60,678 nucleotides of DNA from Variovorax sp. CAN15 (GCF_030462475.1 NZ_JASMRZ010000015.1:11218-71895), one strand, 5' to 3'. Shown: positions 16,519 to 29,467, numbered from the stretch's first letter. The notes: generated by a model from the sequence alone, not told the origin. A program made the numbers and translations.

Positions 16519-17423
16519 GCCGTGACTCCGTGTTTCTGCTGCTTCTGCTTTTGCGCGTTGTGGACCTTGGCCTCCTGGTAGGCCTTGAACAAGGCTTCAT
16601 AGATGGGGCCGGGCCGGCCGTTGCCAATAGGCTTGCCGTCGAGCATGACGACCGGCAGCAGCTCCTTGCTGGCCGAGGAAATCAGCACTTCGTCGGCGGC
16701 GAACACTTCTTCGCGCGAGATGGGGCGCAGCGCGAAGGGAATGCCGAGCGTCCTGCTCATGCGCTCGAAGAGGCCGTAGCGGATGCCGGTGAGCACGAGG
16801 TTGTTCTTGGGCGGGCCGATCAGCGTGCCGTCCTTCACGATCCACACGTTGCTCGACGAGGCCTCGCTGAGCAACTCGTCGCGGAACATGATGGTTTCGG
16901 CCGCGCCGGCCTCCACGCTGATCTGCCGCGCGAGCACGGCGCCCAGCAGGCTGGTGCTCTTGATGTGGGCCTTCTGCCAGCGGAAATCTGCCGCGGTGAC
17001 GCAGGCCACGCCCTTGGCGCGGATGGCGTCGGAGATGGGCGGCAGCGGGTTCACCATCACGAACACCGTGGGGCGCAGGCCGCGCACCATCGCGTGGTCG
17101 CGCGGAGCCACGCCGCGCGTCACCTGGAAGTACACCGACTGCGGCGCATCGCCTGCGGGTGCGACGAGGCGCATCACGATCTCGCGCCACTGCGCGAGCG
17201 AGAGCGGGTTCTCGATCTGCAACTCGGCGAGCGAGCGATCGAGGCGGGCCATGTGCTCCTCGAAGCAGAAGGGCTGGCCGAAGTAGACGGGGACGTACTC
17301 GTAGACACCGTCGCCGAAAATGAAGCCGCGATCGAGGACGCTGATCTTCGCGTCGCGCAGCGCTGTGTATTCGCCATCGAGGTAACAAAGAGTGGCGGGC
17401 AGGGCGTCGGTGATAGGGTGCAT
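16515..17423 (-). CDS. Class IV PLP aminotransferase (D-amino-acid aminotransferase type)
   Basis: The protein has 302 residues with the fold-type IV pattern. These are LDRGFIFGDGVYEYVPVYFG (30-49), RLDRSLAEL, the PLP lysine in HIKSTSLLG (Lys155), and EASSSNVWIVKDG (188-200), then LTGIRYGLFER. In Burkholderiales this gene, annotated D-amino-acid aminotransferase, regularly precedes DUF493-lipB-lipA. The enzyme moves amino groups between D-amino acids and keto acids, supplying D-Glu or D-Ala for peptidoglycan; branched-chain or aminodeoxychorismate-lyase activity cannot be excluded by sequence alone. It is divergent from the atp operon. Confidence 0.88.
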   Translation of the reverse strand: MHPITDALPATLCYLDGEYTALRDAKISVLDRGFIFGDGVYEYVPVYFGQPFCFEEHMARLDRSLAELQIENPLSLAQWREIVMRLVAPAGDAPQSVYFQVTRGVAPRDHAMVRGLRPTVFVMVNPLPPISDAIRAKGVACVTAADFRWQKAHIKSTSLLGAVLARQISVEAGAAETIMFRDELLSEASSSNVWIVKDGTLIGPPKNNLVLTGIRYGLFERMSRTLGIPFALRPISREEVFAADEVLISSASKELLPVVMLDGKPIGNGRPGPIYEALFKAYQEAKVHNAQKQKQQKHGVTA

Positions 17424-17504
17424 GAAGGAATTATGGTTGCGCTCGCCGTGTCGGGCTCCCGTCAGGGAATGCAGCGCGGATTTGCGTGCGGGACAGCGCG
17501 GGTG

Positions 17505-17533
17505 GCGGGACTGGCTGGGTTTTTACTTATAAT
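17505..17533 (+). promoter_or_regulatory. Probable promoter of the atp operon
   Basis: A perfect TATAAT -10 box (17528-17533) lies 48 bases before the atpI start. The expected -35 position (17505-17510, GCGGGA) is a poor match, so the promoter may depend on an activator or on other contacts. The region 17424-17580 holds no gene. Confidence 0.45.
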
Positions 17534-17580
17534 CAATGGCTTTGTAGAAATTCTGGGTCGTCATCCGGGCTTCATTCGAA

Positions 17581-18066
17581 ATGAAAACAATCGCCCGTCA
17601 TGACCCGGAGACCGCAGAAGGTCTCGACGCAGAATTCAAGCCGTTGACCGCCGATGAGGCGCGTGAACTGCGAGCAAAGAACCCATCGATCTCCCCGTGG
17701 CGGGTGATCGCGGGTCAGTTGGTTGTCGGTCTGGTGGTGGCTTTGGCCGCCTGGGGACTGACGGGGAGGCAAAATCTGGGCTGGTCCGCCGCATATGGCG
17801 CGATCGCGGTGGTTGTTCCATCGGCGGTCTTCGCGCGCGGGCTGACCGGCCGGTTTTCCTCCCTGAATCCGGGTACTGCGGTGTTCGGGTTCTTCCTGTG
17901 GGAAATGGTCAAGATGGCCTTGTCCGTGGCGATGCTGATCGCCGCGCCGAGGCTGATAACGGCGCTGAGCTGGCCAGCAATGCTGATCGGTTTGGTGGTG
18001 ACAATGAAGGCGGCCTGGTTGGCGGTGATGTTCTCGCCCCGGCGCCGGAAACTGAGAGACGAGTAA
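17581..18066 (+). CDS. atpI: ATP synthase subunit I (assembly protein)
   Basis: The protein has 161 residues and four membrane segments (about 41-62, 68-86, 98-120, 128-150). A cytoplasmic leader of about 40 residues and a basic end ([10 protein letters not shown]) flank them. AtpI is a small hydrophobic protein at the head of atp operons that helps assemble the c-ring. The ribosome binding site is weak, which fits the low expression usual for AtpI. The stop lies 4 bases before atpB. Confidence 0.9.
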   Translation: MKTIARHDPETAEGLDAEFKPLTADEARELRAKNPSISPWRVIAGQLVVGLVVALAAWGLTGRQNLGWSAAYGAIAVVVPSAVFARGLTGRFSSLNPGTAVFGFFLWEMVKMALSVAMLIAAPRLITALSWPAMLIGLVVTMKAAWLAVMFSPRRRKLRDE

Positions 18067-18070
18067 CGGA

Positions 18071-18940
18071 ATGGCTGCTGAAAACGCTGCGGAACATGGT
18101 CAGACCGCGGGTGAATACATCGTTCACCACTTGACGCACCTGCAAAGCTCCAAGCCCGGAGGTGTGGCCGACTTCTCGGTTTTCAACTTCGACTCTCTTT
18201 TCTTCTCGATCACGCTCGGTATCCTTGGTTGCTGGCTGCTCTGGCTGGCTGCCCGCAAGGCCACTTCGGGTGTTCCCGGCCGTTTTCAAGCGGCTGTCGA
18301 ACTGCTCGTCGAAATGGTCGACCAGCAGGCCAAGGGCATCGTCCACAACGCCACCAGCCGCAAGTTCGTCGCCCCGCTGGCGCTCACCATCTTCGTGTGG
18401 ATCTTCCTGCTGAACGCAATGGACCTGTTCCCGGTCGATTTGTTCCCGGCGATCTGGGCCAAGATCTTCCATCTCGCCGGTGAAGACCCGCACCACGCCT
18501 ACCTTCGCGTCGTGCCCACCGCCGACCTCTCGGTGACCATGGGCATGTCGGTGGCCGTGCTGCTGATCTGCATCTACTACAACATCAAGATCAAGGGCGC
18601 GGGCGGCTGGGTCCACGAACTGTTCACCGCCCCCTTCGGCAACCACTGGGCGCTGTACCCCTTCAACTTCGCCATGCAGATGATCGAGTTCGTCGCCAAG
18701 ACGGTCTCGCACGGCATGCGTCTGTTCGGCAACATGTATGCCGGCGAACTGATCTTCCTGCTGATCGCCCTGATGGGCGGAGCCTGGTCCATGTCGGCCA
18801 CCGGCATCGGCTTGGCCATCGGCCACATCATCGCGGGCACGGCCTGGGCCATCTTCCACATCCTGATCATCACGTTGCAGGCCTTCGTGTTCATGATGCT
18901 GACGCTGGTCTACATCGGCCAGGCCCACGATCACCACTGA
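18071..18940 (+). CDS. atpB: F0F1 ATP synthase subunit a
   Basis: The 289-residue membrane subunit forms the proton half-channels next to the c-ring. It has five to six membrane helices; the essential Arg lies in [20 protein letters not shown] (about 213-232). [20 protein letters not shown] ends the protein with His residues typical of beta-proteobacterial subunit a. It is translated just after atpI and before atpE. Confidence 0.97.
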   Translation: MAAENAAEHGQTAGEYIVHHLTHLQSSKPGGVADFSVFNFDSLFFSITLGILGCWLLWLAARKATSGVPGRFQAAVELLVEMVDQQAKGIVHNATSRKFVAPLALTIFVWIFLLNAMDLFPVDLFPAIWAKIFHLAGEDPHHAYLRVVPTADLSVTMGMSVAVLLICIYYNIKIKGAGGWVHELFTAPFGNHWALYPFNFAMQMIEFVAKTVSHGMRLFGNMYAGELIFLLIALMGGAWSMSATGIGLAIGHIIAGTAWAIFHILIITLQAFVFMMLTLVYIGQAHDHH

Positions 18941-19264
<324 letters not shown>

Positions 19265-19346
19265 GTCTTTCTCGTCGGACCTGCGTCGTCGTTCCCTGGC
19301 CCTGCTAGCGAATGGCTTCGATTCAATCCCATAGAGAGGGTGAAAA

Positions 19347-19817
19347 GTGAGCATTACCGGTACCCTGATCGTTCAGATGATCGTGTTCCTGATCCTGGTC
19401 GGGTTCACGATGAAGTACGTGTGGCCGCCGATCGCGAAGGCGCTGGACGACCGCGCCGCGAAGATCGCCGAAGGCCTCGCTGCCGCCGACAAGGCCAAGT
19501 CCGAGCTGTCCGCCGCCAACAAGCGCGTGGAAGCCGAACTGGGTCAGGCGCGCAACGAGTCCGCGCAACGTCTTGCCGACGCCGAACGTCGCGCCCAGGC
19601 CATCGTTGAAGAGGCCAAGGCCCGCGCGACCGAGGAAGGCAACAAGATCGTTGCAGCCGCACGCGCCGAAGCCGACCAGCAGGCGCTGAAGGCCCGTGAA
19701 GCCTTGCGCGAGCAGGTCGCGGCACTGGCAGTCAAGGGCGCAGAGCAGATTCTGCGCAAGGAAGTGAATGCGGGCGTTCACGCCGATTTGCTCGCCCGTC
19801 TGCAGACCGAACTCTGA
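19347..19817 (+). CDS. atpF: F0F1 ATP synthase subunit b
   Basis: The protein has 156 residues: one N-terminal membrane helix (about 6-27) followed by a long charged Ala/Glu/Lys helix that forms the peripheral stalk dimer. The start is GTG at 19347, preceded by [33 protein letters not shown] (27-46) is the classic b-subunit junction. It precedes atpH by 8 bases. Confidence 0.96.
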   Translation: MSITGTLIVQMIVFLILVGFTMKYVWPPIAKALDDRAAKIAEGLAAADKAKSELSAANKRVEAELGQARNESAQRLADAERRAQAIVEEAKARATEEGNKIVAAARAEADQQALKAREALREQVAALAVKGAEQILRKEVNAGVHADLLARLQTEL

Positions 19818-19825
19818 TAGAAGCC

Positions 19826-20356
19826 ATGGCAGAACTCGCCACCATTGCACGCCCCTACGCCGAGGCGCTCTTCAAGGCGTCGTCGTCCGACGTCGCCGGA
19901 ACCAGCGCCTGGCTCGAACAGATTGCCGCCATCGCGGCCAATCCGGAGCTCCAGCAGTTCGCCGACAACCCCAAGGCCACGGCCGAACAGGTGGTCGGCG
20001 TGGTCGCCGGTGCATTCGGTGCACCGCTGGCCGCCCCTGCCCAGAACTTCCTGTCCGCGCTCCTCGAGAACGGGCGCTTTTCGGTGCTGCCGGAAATTGC
20101 GAAGCAGTTCCGGGCGCTCGCCAACGCGAAGAGCGGTTCGTCCGACGCCGTGGTCTACAGCGCCTTCCCGATCGAAGCCGCGGCACTGGCCAACGTGTCG
20201 GCCGCGCTCGAGAAGCGCTTCGGTCGCAAGCTCCAGGTCTCGGTTCGTCAAGAACCCGAACTGATCGGCGGCATCCGTGTGGTGGTCGGCGACGAGGTGC
20301 TCGACACCTCCGTCAAAGCGCGCCTTGAACAAATGAAAGTTGCGCTGGCGGCCTGA
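19826..20356 (+). CDS. atpH: F0F1 ATP synthase subunit delta
   Basis: The protein has 176 residues. The helical N-domain begins [15 protein letters not shown] (5-19), the usual delta signature. The C-terminal part [21 protein letters not shown] (144-164) contains the conserved GG(I/V)R...G...D.S element. It links the peripheral stalk b dimer to the top of alpha3beta3. Confidence 0.97.
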   Translation: MAELATIARPYAEALFKASSSDVAGTSAWLEQIAAIAANPELQQFADNPKATAEQVVGVVAGAFGAPLAAPAQNFLSALLENGRFSVLPEIAKQFRALANAKSGSSDAVVYSAFPIEAAALANVSAALEKRFGRKLQVSVRQEPELIGGIRVVVGDEVLDTSVKARLEQMKVALAA

Positions 20357-20404
20357 CGGTTTCCAGTCCTCTACTTGTAGCCTCAAAGAAAGAAGGAAAG
20401 AGTC

Positions 20405-21958
<1,554 letters not shown>

Positions 21959-21991
21959 TCGACGCCTTGACCGACGCAAGAAGGAGCTCTC

Positions 21992-22867
21992 ATGGCAGCT
22001 GGTAAGGAAATCCGCGGCAAGATCAAATCGGTGGAAAACACCAAGAAGATCACCAAGGCCATGGAAATGGTCTCGGTTTCCAAGATGCGCAAGGCGCAGG
22101 AACGCATGCGCGCCGCTCGCCCCTACAGCGAAAAGATCCGCAACATCGCGGCCAATCTCGGCAAGGCGAACCCGGAGTACACCCACGCTTTCATGAAGAC
22201 GACCGATGCCAAGGGCGTCGGCTTCATCATCGTGACCAGCGACAAGGGCCTGTGCGGCGGCTTGAACACCAACCTGCTGCGTGCCGTCACGGGCAAGCTG
22301 CGCGAAGCGCAGGCAGCGGGCAACGTGGTCGAGTCGGTCGCCATCGGCAACAAGGGCCTGGGGTTCCTGAACCGCATCGGCGCCCGCGTGGTGGCCCATG
22401 TGACGCAGCTGGGCGACACGCCGCATCTGGACAAGCTCATCGGGCCGGTCAAGACGCTGCTGGATGCCTACGCCGAAGGCAAGCTGTCGGCGGTGTACCT
22501 GTGCTACACGAAGTTCATCAACACCATCAAGCAGGAGCCGATGGTGGAGCAGCTGCTGCCGCTGAAGGCCGAGACGCTGCAGACCGAGCCGGGCCATCAT
22601 TCGTGGGACTACATCTACGAACCCGACGCGCAGAGCGTGATCGACGAGCTGCTGGTGCGCTACGTGGAATCGCTGGTGTACCAGGCCGTGGCCGAGAACA
22701 TGGCGTCCGAGCATTCGGCGCGCATGGTGGCCATGAAGGCCGCGACCGACAACGCAGGCAACGTGATCAACGAGCTGAAGCTGGTCTACAACAAGACCCG
22801 CCAGGCCGGCATCACGAAGGAACTGTCGGAAATCGTGTCCGGCGCCGCCGCCGCGGCGGGCGTTTGA
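21992..22867 (+). CDS. atpG: F0F1 ATP synthase subunit gamma
   Basis: The 291-residue rotor shaft has the N-terminal helix [20 protein letters not shown] (5-24), a Rossmann-like middle with [19 protein letters not shown], and the C-terminal helix [26 protein letters not shown] precedes the start. Unlike most operons, the beta gene does not follow directly: 624 bases including a small lipoprotein gene intervene. Confidence 0.98.
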   Translation: MAAGKEIRGKIKSVENTKKITKAMEMVSVSKMRKAQERMRAARPYSEKIRNIAANLGKANPEYTHAFMKTTDAKGVGFIIVTSDKGLCGGLNTNLLRAVTGKLREAQAAGNVVESVAIGNKGLGFLNRIGARVVAHVTQLGDTPHLDKLIGPVKTLLDAYAEGKLSAVYLCYTKFINTIKQEPMVEQLLPLKAETLQTEPGHHSWDYIYEPDAQSVIDELLVRYVESLVYQAVAENMASEHSARMVAMKAATDNAGNVINELKLVYNKTRQAGITKELSEIVSGAAAAAGV

Positions 22868-22897
22868 TTGAAGCAATGCAACAGGCCGCGTTGCTGA

Positions 22898-22920
22898 TCA
22901 GGGGCGTTCCGCGCCCCTGA
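22898..22920 (+). other. Hairpin after atpG
   Basis: TCAGGGGCG (22898-22906) pairs perfectly with CGCCCCTGA (22912-22920) over a 5-base loop. A short T run (22934-22940) follows after 13 bases. It may be a weak terminator or an RNA-processing stem that separates atpG from the lipoprotein gene. Confidence 0.55.
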
Positions 22921-22955
22921 TAACCCAAGGCATTTTTTAGGGGACTCTGCGCAAA

Positions 22956-23342
22956 ATGAAAAAGATGCTTGCTCTGGTGGTTGTTGCGGCCGCTCTGACC
23001 GCCTGCTCGAAGAAGGAAGAGGCGCCCGCGCCTGCTGCACCGGCTCCCGCCGCTGCACCTGCGGCCCCGGCGCCCGCTCCTGCAGCAGCGCCGGCGGCTG
23101 CTCCCGCCGCAGCTCCGACGGCATCCGCCGCCGATCTGCCGCAGGAATGCAACGACTACCTGGCCAAGGTGCAGACCTGCGTTGCTTCGCAAAGCGGTGC
23201 CGCTGCCGACGCCATGAAGGCGAGCCTCGACCAGACGAAGGCCACCTGGGCTTCGATGGGCGCCGACAAGGCTGCGCTGGGTCAGGCCTGCAAGGCTGCT
23301 TCGGACGCCTTCGCCGCACAGGCGACGGCCATGAAGTGCTGA
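22956..23342 (+). CDS. Small Ala/Pro-rich lipoprotein inside the atp operon
   Basis: The 128-residue protein has a signal peptide with lipobox LTAC (Cys17). An unordered Ala/Pro spacer follows (about 22-58, PAPAAPAPAAAPAAP-type repeats), then a compact C-terminal domain (59-128) with four Cys (CNDYLAKVQTC near 64-74, later Cys109 and final Cys128). The domain recalls small DUF5339-like periplasmic proteins, but this is unconfirmed. The spacer would let the domain stand off a membrane. It lies between atpG and atpD, with hairpins on both sides. A role with ATP synthase is not implied by any motif; position is the only link. Confidence 0.8.
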   Translation: MKKMLALVVVAAALTACSKKEEAPAPAAPAPAAAPAAPAPAPAAAPAAAPAAAPTASAADLPQECNDYLAKVQTCVASQSGAAADAMKASLDQTKATWASMGADKAALGQACKAASDAFAAQATAMKC

Positions 23343-23356
23343 TGAAGAAGAGCTGA

Positions 23357-24892
<1,536 letters not shown>

Positions 24893-24904
24893 GAAGGAAT
24901 CACC

Positions 24905-25324
24905 ATGGCAGGCACCATTCATGTGGACGTGGTCAGCGCGGAAGAGTCGATCTTCTCGGGCGAAGCCAGGTTCGTCGCGCTGCCCGGTGAAGCCGGTGAG
25001 CTCGGCATCTATCCGCGCCACACCCCGCTGATCACGCGCATCCGCCCCGGCGCCGTGCGCATCGAAACCGCCGACGGCAAGGAAGAGTTCGTCTTCGTGG
25101 CCGGCGGCATTCTCGAAGTGCAGCCGAACGCCGTCACCGTGCTGTCCGACACCGCGATCCGCGGCAAGGACCTCGACGACGAGAAGGCCAATCAGGCCAA
25201 GGCCGCAGCCGAAGAGGCGCTGAAGAACGCGAAGAGCGACATCGACATCGCGATGGCCCAATCCGAGCTGGCCGTGATGGCCGCCCAGATCGCCGCGCTG
25301 CGCAAGTATCGTCAGAAGAAATAA
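24905..25324 (+). CDS. atpC: F0F1 ATP synthase subunit epsilon
   Basis: The 139-residue protein has the N-terminal beta barrel (about 1-87, with [19 protein letters not shown] at 38-56) and a C-terminal helical hairpin rich in Ala/Lys/Glu (about 90-139) that can inhibit the enzyme. It starts 12 bases after atpD and ends the operon just before a strong terminator. Confidence 0.97.
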   Translation: MAGTIHVDVVSAEESIFSGEARFVALPGEAGELGIYPRHTPLITRIRPGAVRIETADGKEEFVFVAGGILEVQPNAVTVLSDTAIRGKDLDDEKANQAKAAAEEALKNAKSDIDIAMAQSELAVMAAQIAALRKYRQKK

Positions 25325-25348
25325 GCTCCCCTCCCGGAGCACAAAGGA

Positions 25349-25373
25349 AAGCCGCCCGCGAGGCGGCTTTTTT
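25349..25373 (+). terminator. Rho-independent terminator of the atp operon
   Basis: AAGCCGCC (25349-25356), a 5-base loop and GGCGGCTT (25362-25369) form an 8-bp stem followed by a T run to 25373. It lies 25 bases after the atpC stop. Confidence 0.93.
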
Positions 25374-25406
25374 CCGTCTGCTCTGTTCTTTGTCGTATCT
25401 CCATTT

Positions 25407-25433
25407 GGCCTGAATTAGGCCGAAGTTCGGCCT
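25407..25433. promoter_or_regulatory. Palindromic operator upstream of the ROK gene
   Basis: AGGCCGAA-G-TTCGGCCT (25417-25433) is a perfect dyad with 8-base arms. It shares its left arm with a second dyad, GGCCT-GAATT-AGGCC (25407-25421). The array touches the -35 box of a promoter at 25433-25461 and so is well placed for repression, most simply by the ROK protein itself. Confidence 0.55.
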
Positions 25434-25461
25434 TGTCCGGCTGAAGCCCGCCGCCTAGTAT
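25433..25461 (+). promoter_or_regulatory. Probable promoter of the ROK/ABC operon
   Basis: TTGTCC (25433-25438) and TAGTAT (25456-25461) are separated by 17 bases, a fair sigma-70 match, 65 bases before the GTG start at 25527. The palindromic array at 25407-25433 abuts the -35 box. Confidence 0.5.
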
Positions 25462-25526
25462 TCGCCTTCGTCCAGCAGCCACGGTTGCGGACGCAAGACA
25501 AAGAACACCGGAGACAAGGACGGCGC

Positions 25527-26729
25527 GTGGCACCCTGGAGTGGCATCACTGCGGACGAAATGCGTTTGCTGGAAACGACCTTCTGGTCAGCCGGCGGCTC
25601 GCGCCATGCCATGGCTGAGCAGCTGGGCTTTTCGAAGAGCAAGGCAAACGGGCTGATCGCCGGCCTCGTCGACCAGGGCCTGCTCGCCGAAGCCGGCCTG
25701 CAGCGCTCCTCGGGCGGACGCCGCCCCGAAAACCTCCAGCTTCATGCCGGGCTCGGCGTGCTCATCGGCGTCGACATCGGCGCCACCAGCCTCGACGTGG
25801 CCGTGCTGCGGCCCGACCTCAGCGTTCTTGCCCAGCACGACGAACCCGCCGACGTGCGCGAAGGCCCGGCCGTGGTGCTGGCACGCGTGCGCGCGCTGAT
25901 GCGCGAACTGCTGGCCCGGTGCGGCCACGGCCCCAAGGACGTGCTCGGCATCGGCATCGGCGTGCCTGGTCCGGTCAACTTCGAGATCGGCCAGCTCGTG
26001 AACCCGCCGCTGATGCCCGCCTGGGACAGCTTCTCGATCCGCGACTACCTGCGCGAGGACTACGCCGCGCCCGTCTTCGTCGACAACGACGTGAACCTCA
26101 TGGCGCTCGGCGAGCTGTGGCGCCTCAAGCGTTCGCTGCAGAACTTCCTCGTCATCAAGATCGGGACCGGCATCGGCTGCGGCATCGTCTGCCACGGCCA
26201 GGTGTACCGCGGCGCCGCCGGTTCGGCCGGCGACGTGGGCCACATCTGCGTCGATCAGGAAGGCCCGCGCTGCCACTGCGGCAACCTCGGCTGTGTCGAG
26301 GCGATGGCCGCCGGCCCGGCGATCACGCGCATGGCGATGCAGGCGGCCGAGGCCGGCGAGAGCGCCGCACTGGCGGAAGTGCTGCGCCAGCACGGCCGCA
26401 TCGATGCGATCGACGTGGGCCAGGCCAGCCGTGGCGGCGACACGGCCGCCAACGCGATCATCCAGCGCGCGGGCAGCCTGATCGGACAGATGCTCGCGTC
26501 GGTCGTCAACTTCTTCAACCCGTCGCATGTGTTCATCGGCGGCGGCATCACGCGCATCGGCCCGCTGTTCCTCGCGGCCGTGCGGCAGAGCGTTTACCAG
26601 CGCTCGCTGGCGCTCTCCACGCGGCATCTGGAAATTCAGTACACGCCGCTGGGCATGCAGGGCGGCCTGATCGGCGCCGGCGTGCTCGCGATGCAGGAGA
26701 CCCTGAAGGCCCGCGGAGTGGCACCATGA
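25527..26729 (+). CDS. ROK-family transcriptional regulator
   Basis: From the GTG at 25527 the protein has 400 residues. A winged helix-turn-helix lies at about 12-58 (HAMAEQLGFSKSKANGLIAG), then the ROK sugar-kinase-like fold: GVDIGATSLDVAV, FVDNDVNLMALGE, GTGIGCGIV and the zinc motif CHCGNLGCVE. The family represses sugar operons and binds a sugar or sugar phosphate. GTG is preferred because AAGGA lies 6 bases upstream; a TTG at 25485 would add 14 residues without a ribosome binding site. Its stop overlaps the ATPase start (ATGA), so regulator and transporter are one unit. The palindromes at 25407-25433 are its likely operator. Confidence 0.9.
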   Translation: MAPWSGITADEMRLLETTFWSAGGSRHAMAEQLGFSKSKANGLIAGLVDQGLLAEAGLQRSSGGRRPENLQLHAGLGVLIGVDIGATSLDVAVLRPDLSVLAQHDEPADVREGPAVVLARVRALMRELLARCGHGPKDVLGIGIGVPGPVNFEIGQLVNPPLMPAWDSFSIRDYLREDYAAPVFVDNDVNLMALGELWRLKRSLQNFLVIKIGTGIGCGIVCHGQVYRGAAGSAGDVGHICVDQEGPRCHCGNLGCVEAMAAGPAITRMAMQAAEAGESAALAEVLRQHGRIDAIDVGQASRGGDTAANAIIQRAGSLIGQMLASVVNFFNPSHVFIGGGITRIGPLFLAAVRQSVYQRSLALSTRHLEIQYTPLGMQGGLIGAGVLAMQETLKARGVAP

Positions 26730-28246
26730 ACGCGGCCGAGAACATCAAGGGCAGCGTCGCCGTCGAGTTCGATGGGGTGGTGAAGGCCTTCGGCCCCGTG
26801 CAGGTGCTGCACGGCGTGAGCTTTGCGCTCGCGCCCGGCCGCGTCTACGGCCTGCTCGGCGAGAACGGCGCGGGCAAGTCCACGCTGATGAAGATCCTGG
26901 CTGGCTACGAGCCGCTGAGCGGAGGCACGCTGCGCGTCAACGGACAGCCGCAGCAGTTCGCGAGCTCGCGCGATGCCGAAGCACTCGGCATCGTGCTGAT
27001 CCACCAGGAATTCAATCTCGCCGAAGACCTGAGCGTGGCGCAGAACATCTTCCTCGGCCACGAAAAAAAGAAGGGCTGGCTGCTCGACGACGCCTCGATG
27101 GAGCGCGACGCCGCCACCGCACTTGCAGCAGTGGGCCTGAACATTGATCCCCGCACCAAGGTGCGAAAGCTCATCGTCGCCGAGAAGCAGCTCGTCGAGA
27201 TCGCGAAAGCCATCGCTCGCCGCGCGCGCCTGCTCATCATGGACGAGCCCACGGCCACGCTGACGCCGGGTGAGACCGAGCGCCTGTTCAAGCTCATCGC
27301 CCAGCTGCGCGGCGATGGCGTCACCATCGTCTATATCTCGCACAAGCTCGACGAAGTGGAACAGGTGACGGACGAAGTCATCGTCATGCGCGACGGCCGC
27401 TTCGTCGCGCGTGCGCCCACTGCCGAAGTCACGCGCCAGCAGATGGCCAACCTCATGGTGGGCCGCGAACTGGCCGACCTCTACCCGCCACGCGACGTGG
27501 TCGTCGCCGCCGACGCGCCCGCCATGCGCGTGCGCAGCTTCTGCGTGCCCGGCTGGGCGCAGGACGCGAGCTTCGAAGTGCGCCCCGGCGAGATCCTCGG
27601 CTTCGCGGGCCTCGTCGGCGCGGGCCGCACCGAACTCTTCGAAGGCCTGCTCGGCCTGCGCCCCGCGAGCGGCAGCGTAGAGATGCTCGGCAAGCCCGTG
27701 CCCCACGACAAGGGCTGGCGCAACCCGCGCGATGCCGCGAAGCACGGCCTCACCTACCTCAGCGAAGACCGCAAGGGTAAGGGCCTGCACGTCAACTTCG
27801 GCCTGCGCCAGAACCTCACGCTGATGGCGCTCGAGCGCTACGCCCAGCCCTGGCTCAGGCCCGAGGCCGAGCGCGGTGCGCTGGCCGGGGCGGTGAAGGA
27901 CTACGGCATCCGCACCGGCTCGCTCGACGTCAAGGCGTCGTCGCTGTCGGGCGGCAACCAGCAGAAGCTCGCGCTCGCCAAGGTGCTTCAGCCGCAGCCC
28001 AAGGTGGTGGTGCTCGACGAGCCCACGCGCGGCGTCGACGTGGGCGCCAAGCGCGACATCTATTTCCTGATCCAGCGACTCGCCCGCGAAGGGCTCGCGG
28101 TGATCGTCGTCTCGTCGGAGCTGATGGAGCTGATCGGCCTGTGCCACCGCGTCGCGGTGATGCGCGCGGGCCGCATCGTCGCCACGCTCGACGCGGACCA
28201 TTTGACAGAAGAGGAGCTCATCGCTCATGCCACCGGAACCAGATGA
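26726..28246 (+). CDS. Ribose-type sugar ABC importer, double ATPase
   Basis: The 506-residue protein has two ABC domains, as in RbsA/XylG/AraG. Domain 1 has Walker A GENGAGKST (about 43-51) and Walker B LLIMDEPTATLT; its signature is degenerate. Domain 2 has the signature LSGGNQQK, Walker B VVVLDEPTRGVD, and a degenerate P-loop (GLVGAGRTEL), the usual asymmetry of this class. The start at 26726 is coupled by ATGA to the ROK gene. It energises the permease encoded after the 94-base repeat. The sugar is not determined. Confidence 0.93.
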   Translation: MNAAENIKGSVAVEFDGVVKAFGPVQVLHGVSFALAPGRVYGLLGENGAGKSTLMKILAGYEPLSGGTLRVNGQPQQFASSRDAEALGIVLIHQEFNLAEDLSVAQNIFLGHEKKKGWLLDDASMERDAATALAAVGLNIDPRTKVRKLIVAEKQLVEIAKAIARRARLLIMDEPTATLTPGETERLFKLIAQLRGDGVTIVYISHKLDEVEQVTDEVIVMRDGRFVARAPTAEVTRQQMANLMVGRELADLYPPRDVVVAADAPAMRVRSFCVPGWAQDASFEVRPGEILGFAGLVGAGRTELFEGLLGLRPASGSVEMLGKPVPHDKGWRNPRDAAKHGLTYLSEDRKGKGLHVNFGLRQNLTLMALERYAQPWLRPEAERGALAGAVKDYGIRTGSLDVKASSLSGGNQQKLALAKVLQPQPKVVVLDEPTRGVDVGAKRDIYFLIQRLAREGLAVIVVSSELMELIGLCHRVAVMRAGRIVATLDADHLTEEELIAHATGTR

Positions 28247-28251
28247 GCTCA

Positions 28252-28345
28252 CCCCCAGGCTTCGCGCACTTCGTGTCGCTGCGCCAACCCCCTTGCAGGG
28301 AGCAACACCAGCGGCCCGGCGAAGCCGGTTCCGCGGTGTTTCCCG
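28252..28345 (+). repeat. Interspersed 94-base repeat, copy 1
   Basis: The block from CCCCCAGGCTTCG to GCGGTGTTTCCCG is closely matched, in reverse orientation, at 41518-41610. It includes the central inverted element CCCGGCGAAGCCGG. It fills most of the gap between the ATPase and permease genes of one operon. The two copies differ mainly in the middle, around 28285-28302. Confidence 0.85.
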
Positions 28346-28413
28346 AATGAGCTTCGCTGCGCTCGCTGCCGAGTTGCAACTGCAATTGCACGCCCTCACG
28401 AATCGATAAAGAC

Positions 28414-29424
28414 ATGGCCTCCACTTCCGATTCCGCCGAAACAACGCACCGTGCCGAGACGAAGCCGCGCTGGACCGAGCGCCTGCACGGCCTCGGCCCG
28501 GTCATCGGCCTCGTGCTGCTGTGCATCGCCGGCACCCTGCTCAACAGCGACTTCGCGACCGTCGACAACGCGATGAACGTACTCACGCGCACGGCCTTCA
28601 TCGGCATCATCGCGGTGGGCATGTGCTTCGTGATCATCTCCGGCGGCATCGACCTGTCGGTGGGCTCCATGGCCGCGCTCATCGCGGGCAGCGTGATCAT
28701 GTTCATCAACTGGGCCGGCCCGGCCTCGGGCTCGCCGCTGCTGGCGGTGGTGATGGGTGCGGTGCTGGCGGTGGTGCTCGGTGCGGTGTTCGGCCTCGCG
28801 CACGGCCTGCTCATCACCAAGGGGCGCATCGAGCCCTTCATCGTGACGCTGGGCACCCTGGGCATCTTTCGCGCGTATCTCACGTACTTCGCCGATGGCG
28901 GCGCGCTCACGCTCGACAACGATCTGTCGGACCTCTACGCGCCCGTGTACTACGCGAGCCTCGCGGGCATTCCGGTGCCGGTATGGGTGTTCGTGATCGT
29001 CGCCATCGTGGGCGGCCTGATCCTCAACCGCACCGCCTACGGCCGCTACGTGCAGGCCATCGGCTCGAACGAGCAGGTGGCGCGCTACGCGGCCGTGGAC
29101 GTCGACCGCGTGAAGATCCTCACCTACGTGCTGCTCGGCGTGTGCGTGGGGATTGCCACGCTGCTGTACGTGCCGCGGCTGGGCTCGGCCTCGCCGACCA
29201 CCGGCCTGCTGTGGGAGCTCGAAGCCATCGCCGCGGTGATCGTGGGCGGCACCGCGCTCAAGGGCGGCGCGGGCAGCATCACCGGCACCGTGGTGGGCGC
29301 GATCCTGCTCTCGGTCATCAGCAACATCCTGAACCTCACCAGCATCATCAGCGTGTACCTGAACGCGGCGGTGCAGGGCTTCGTGATCATCATCGTCGCG
29401 TTCCTCCAACGCGGCAGGCGCTAG
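28414..29424 (+). CDS. Ribose-type sugar ABC importer, permease
   Basis: The 336-residue RbsC-like permease has about eight to ten membrane helices and the family's landmarks: [20 protein letters not shown] (69-88), the cytoplasmic EAA-like loop near [20 protein letters not shown], and [20 protein letters not shown] near the C-terminus. A charged cytoplasmic leader (1-25) precedes the first helix. It lies 167 bases after the ATPase gene because of the interspersed repeat, and 43 bases before the binding-protein gene. Confidence 0.93.
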   Translation: MASTSDSAETTHRAETKPRWTERLHGLGPVIGLVLLCIAGTLLNSDFATVDNAMNVLTRTAFIGIIAVGMCFVIISGGIDLSVGSMAALIAGSVIMFINWAGPASGSPLLAVVMGAVLAVVLGAVFGLAHGLLITKGRIEPFIVTLGTLGIFRAYLTYFADGGALTLDNDLSDLYAPVYYASLAGIPVPVWVFVIVAIVGGLILNRTAYGRYVQAIGSNEQVARYAAVDVDRVKILTYVLLGVCVGIATLLYVPRLGSASPTTGLLWELEAIAAVIVGGTALKGGAGSITGTVVGAILLSVISNILNLTSIISVYLNAAVQGFVIIIVAFLQRGRR

Positions 29425-29467
29425 TTCTTTTCCGTTCCGTTCCATCAACCAAGAGGAGACATCCAGC

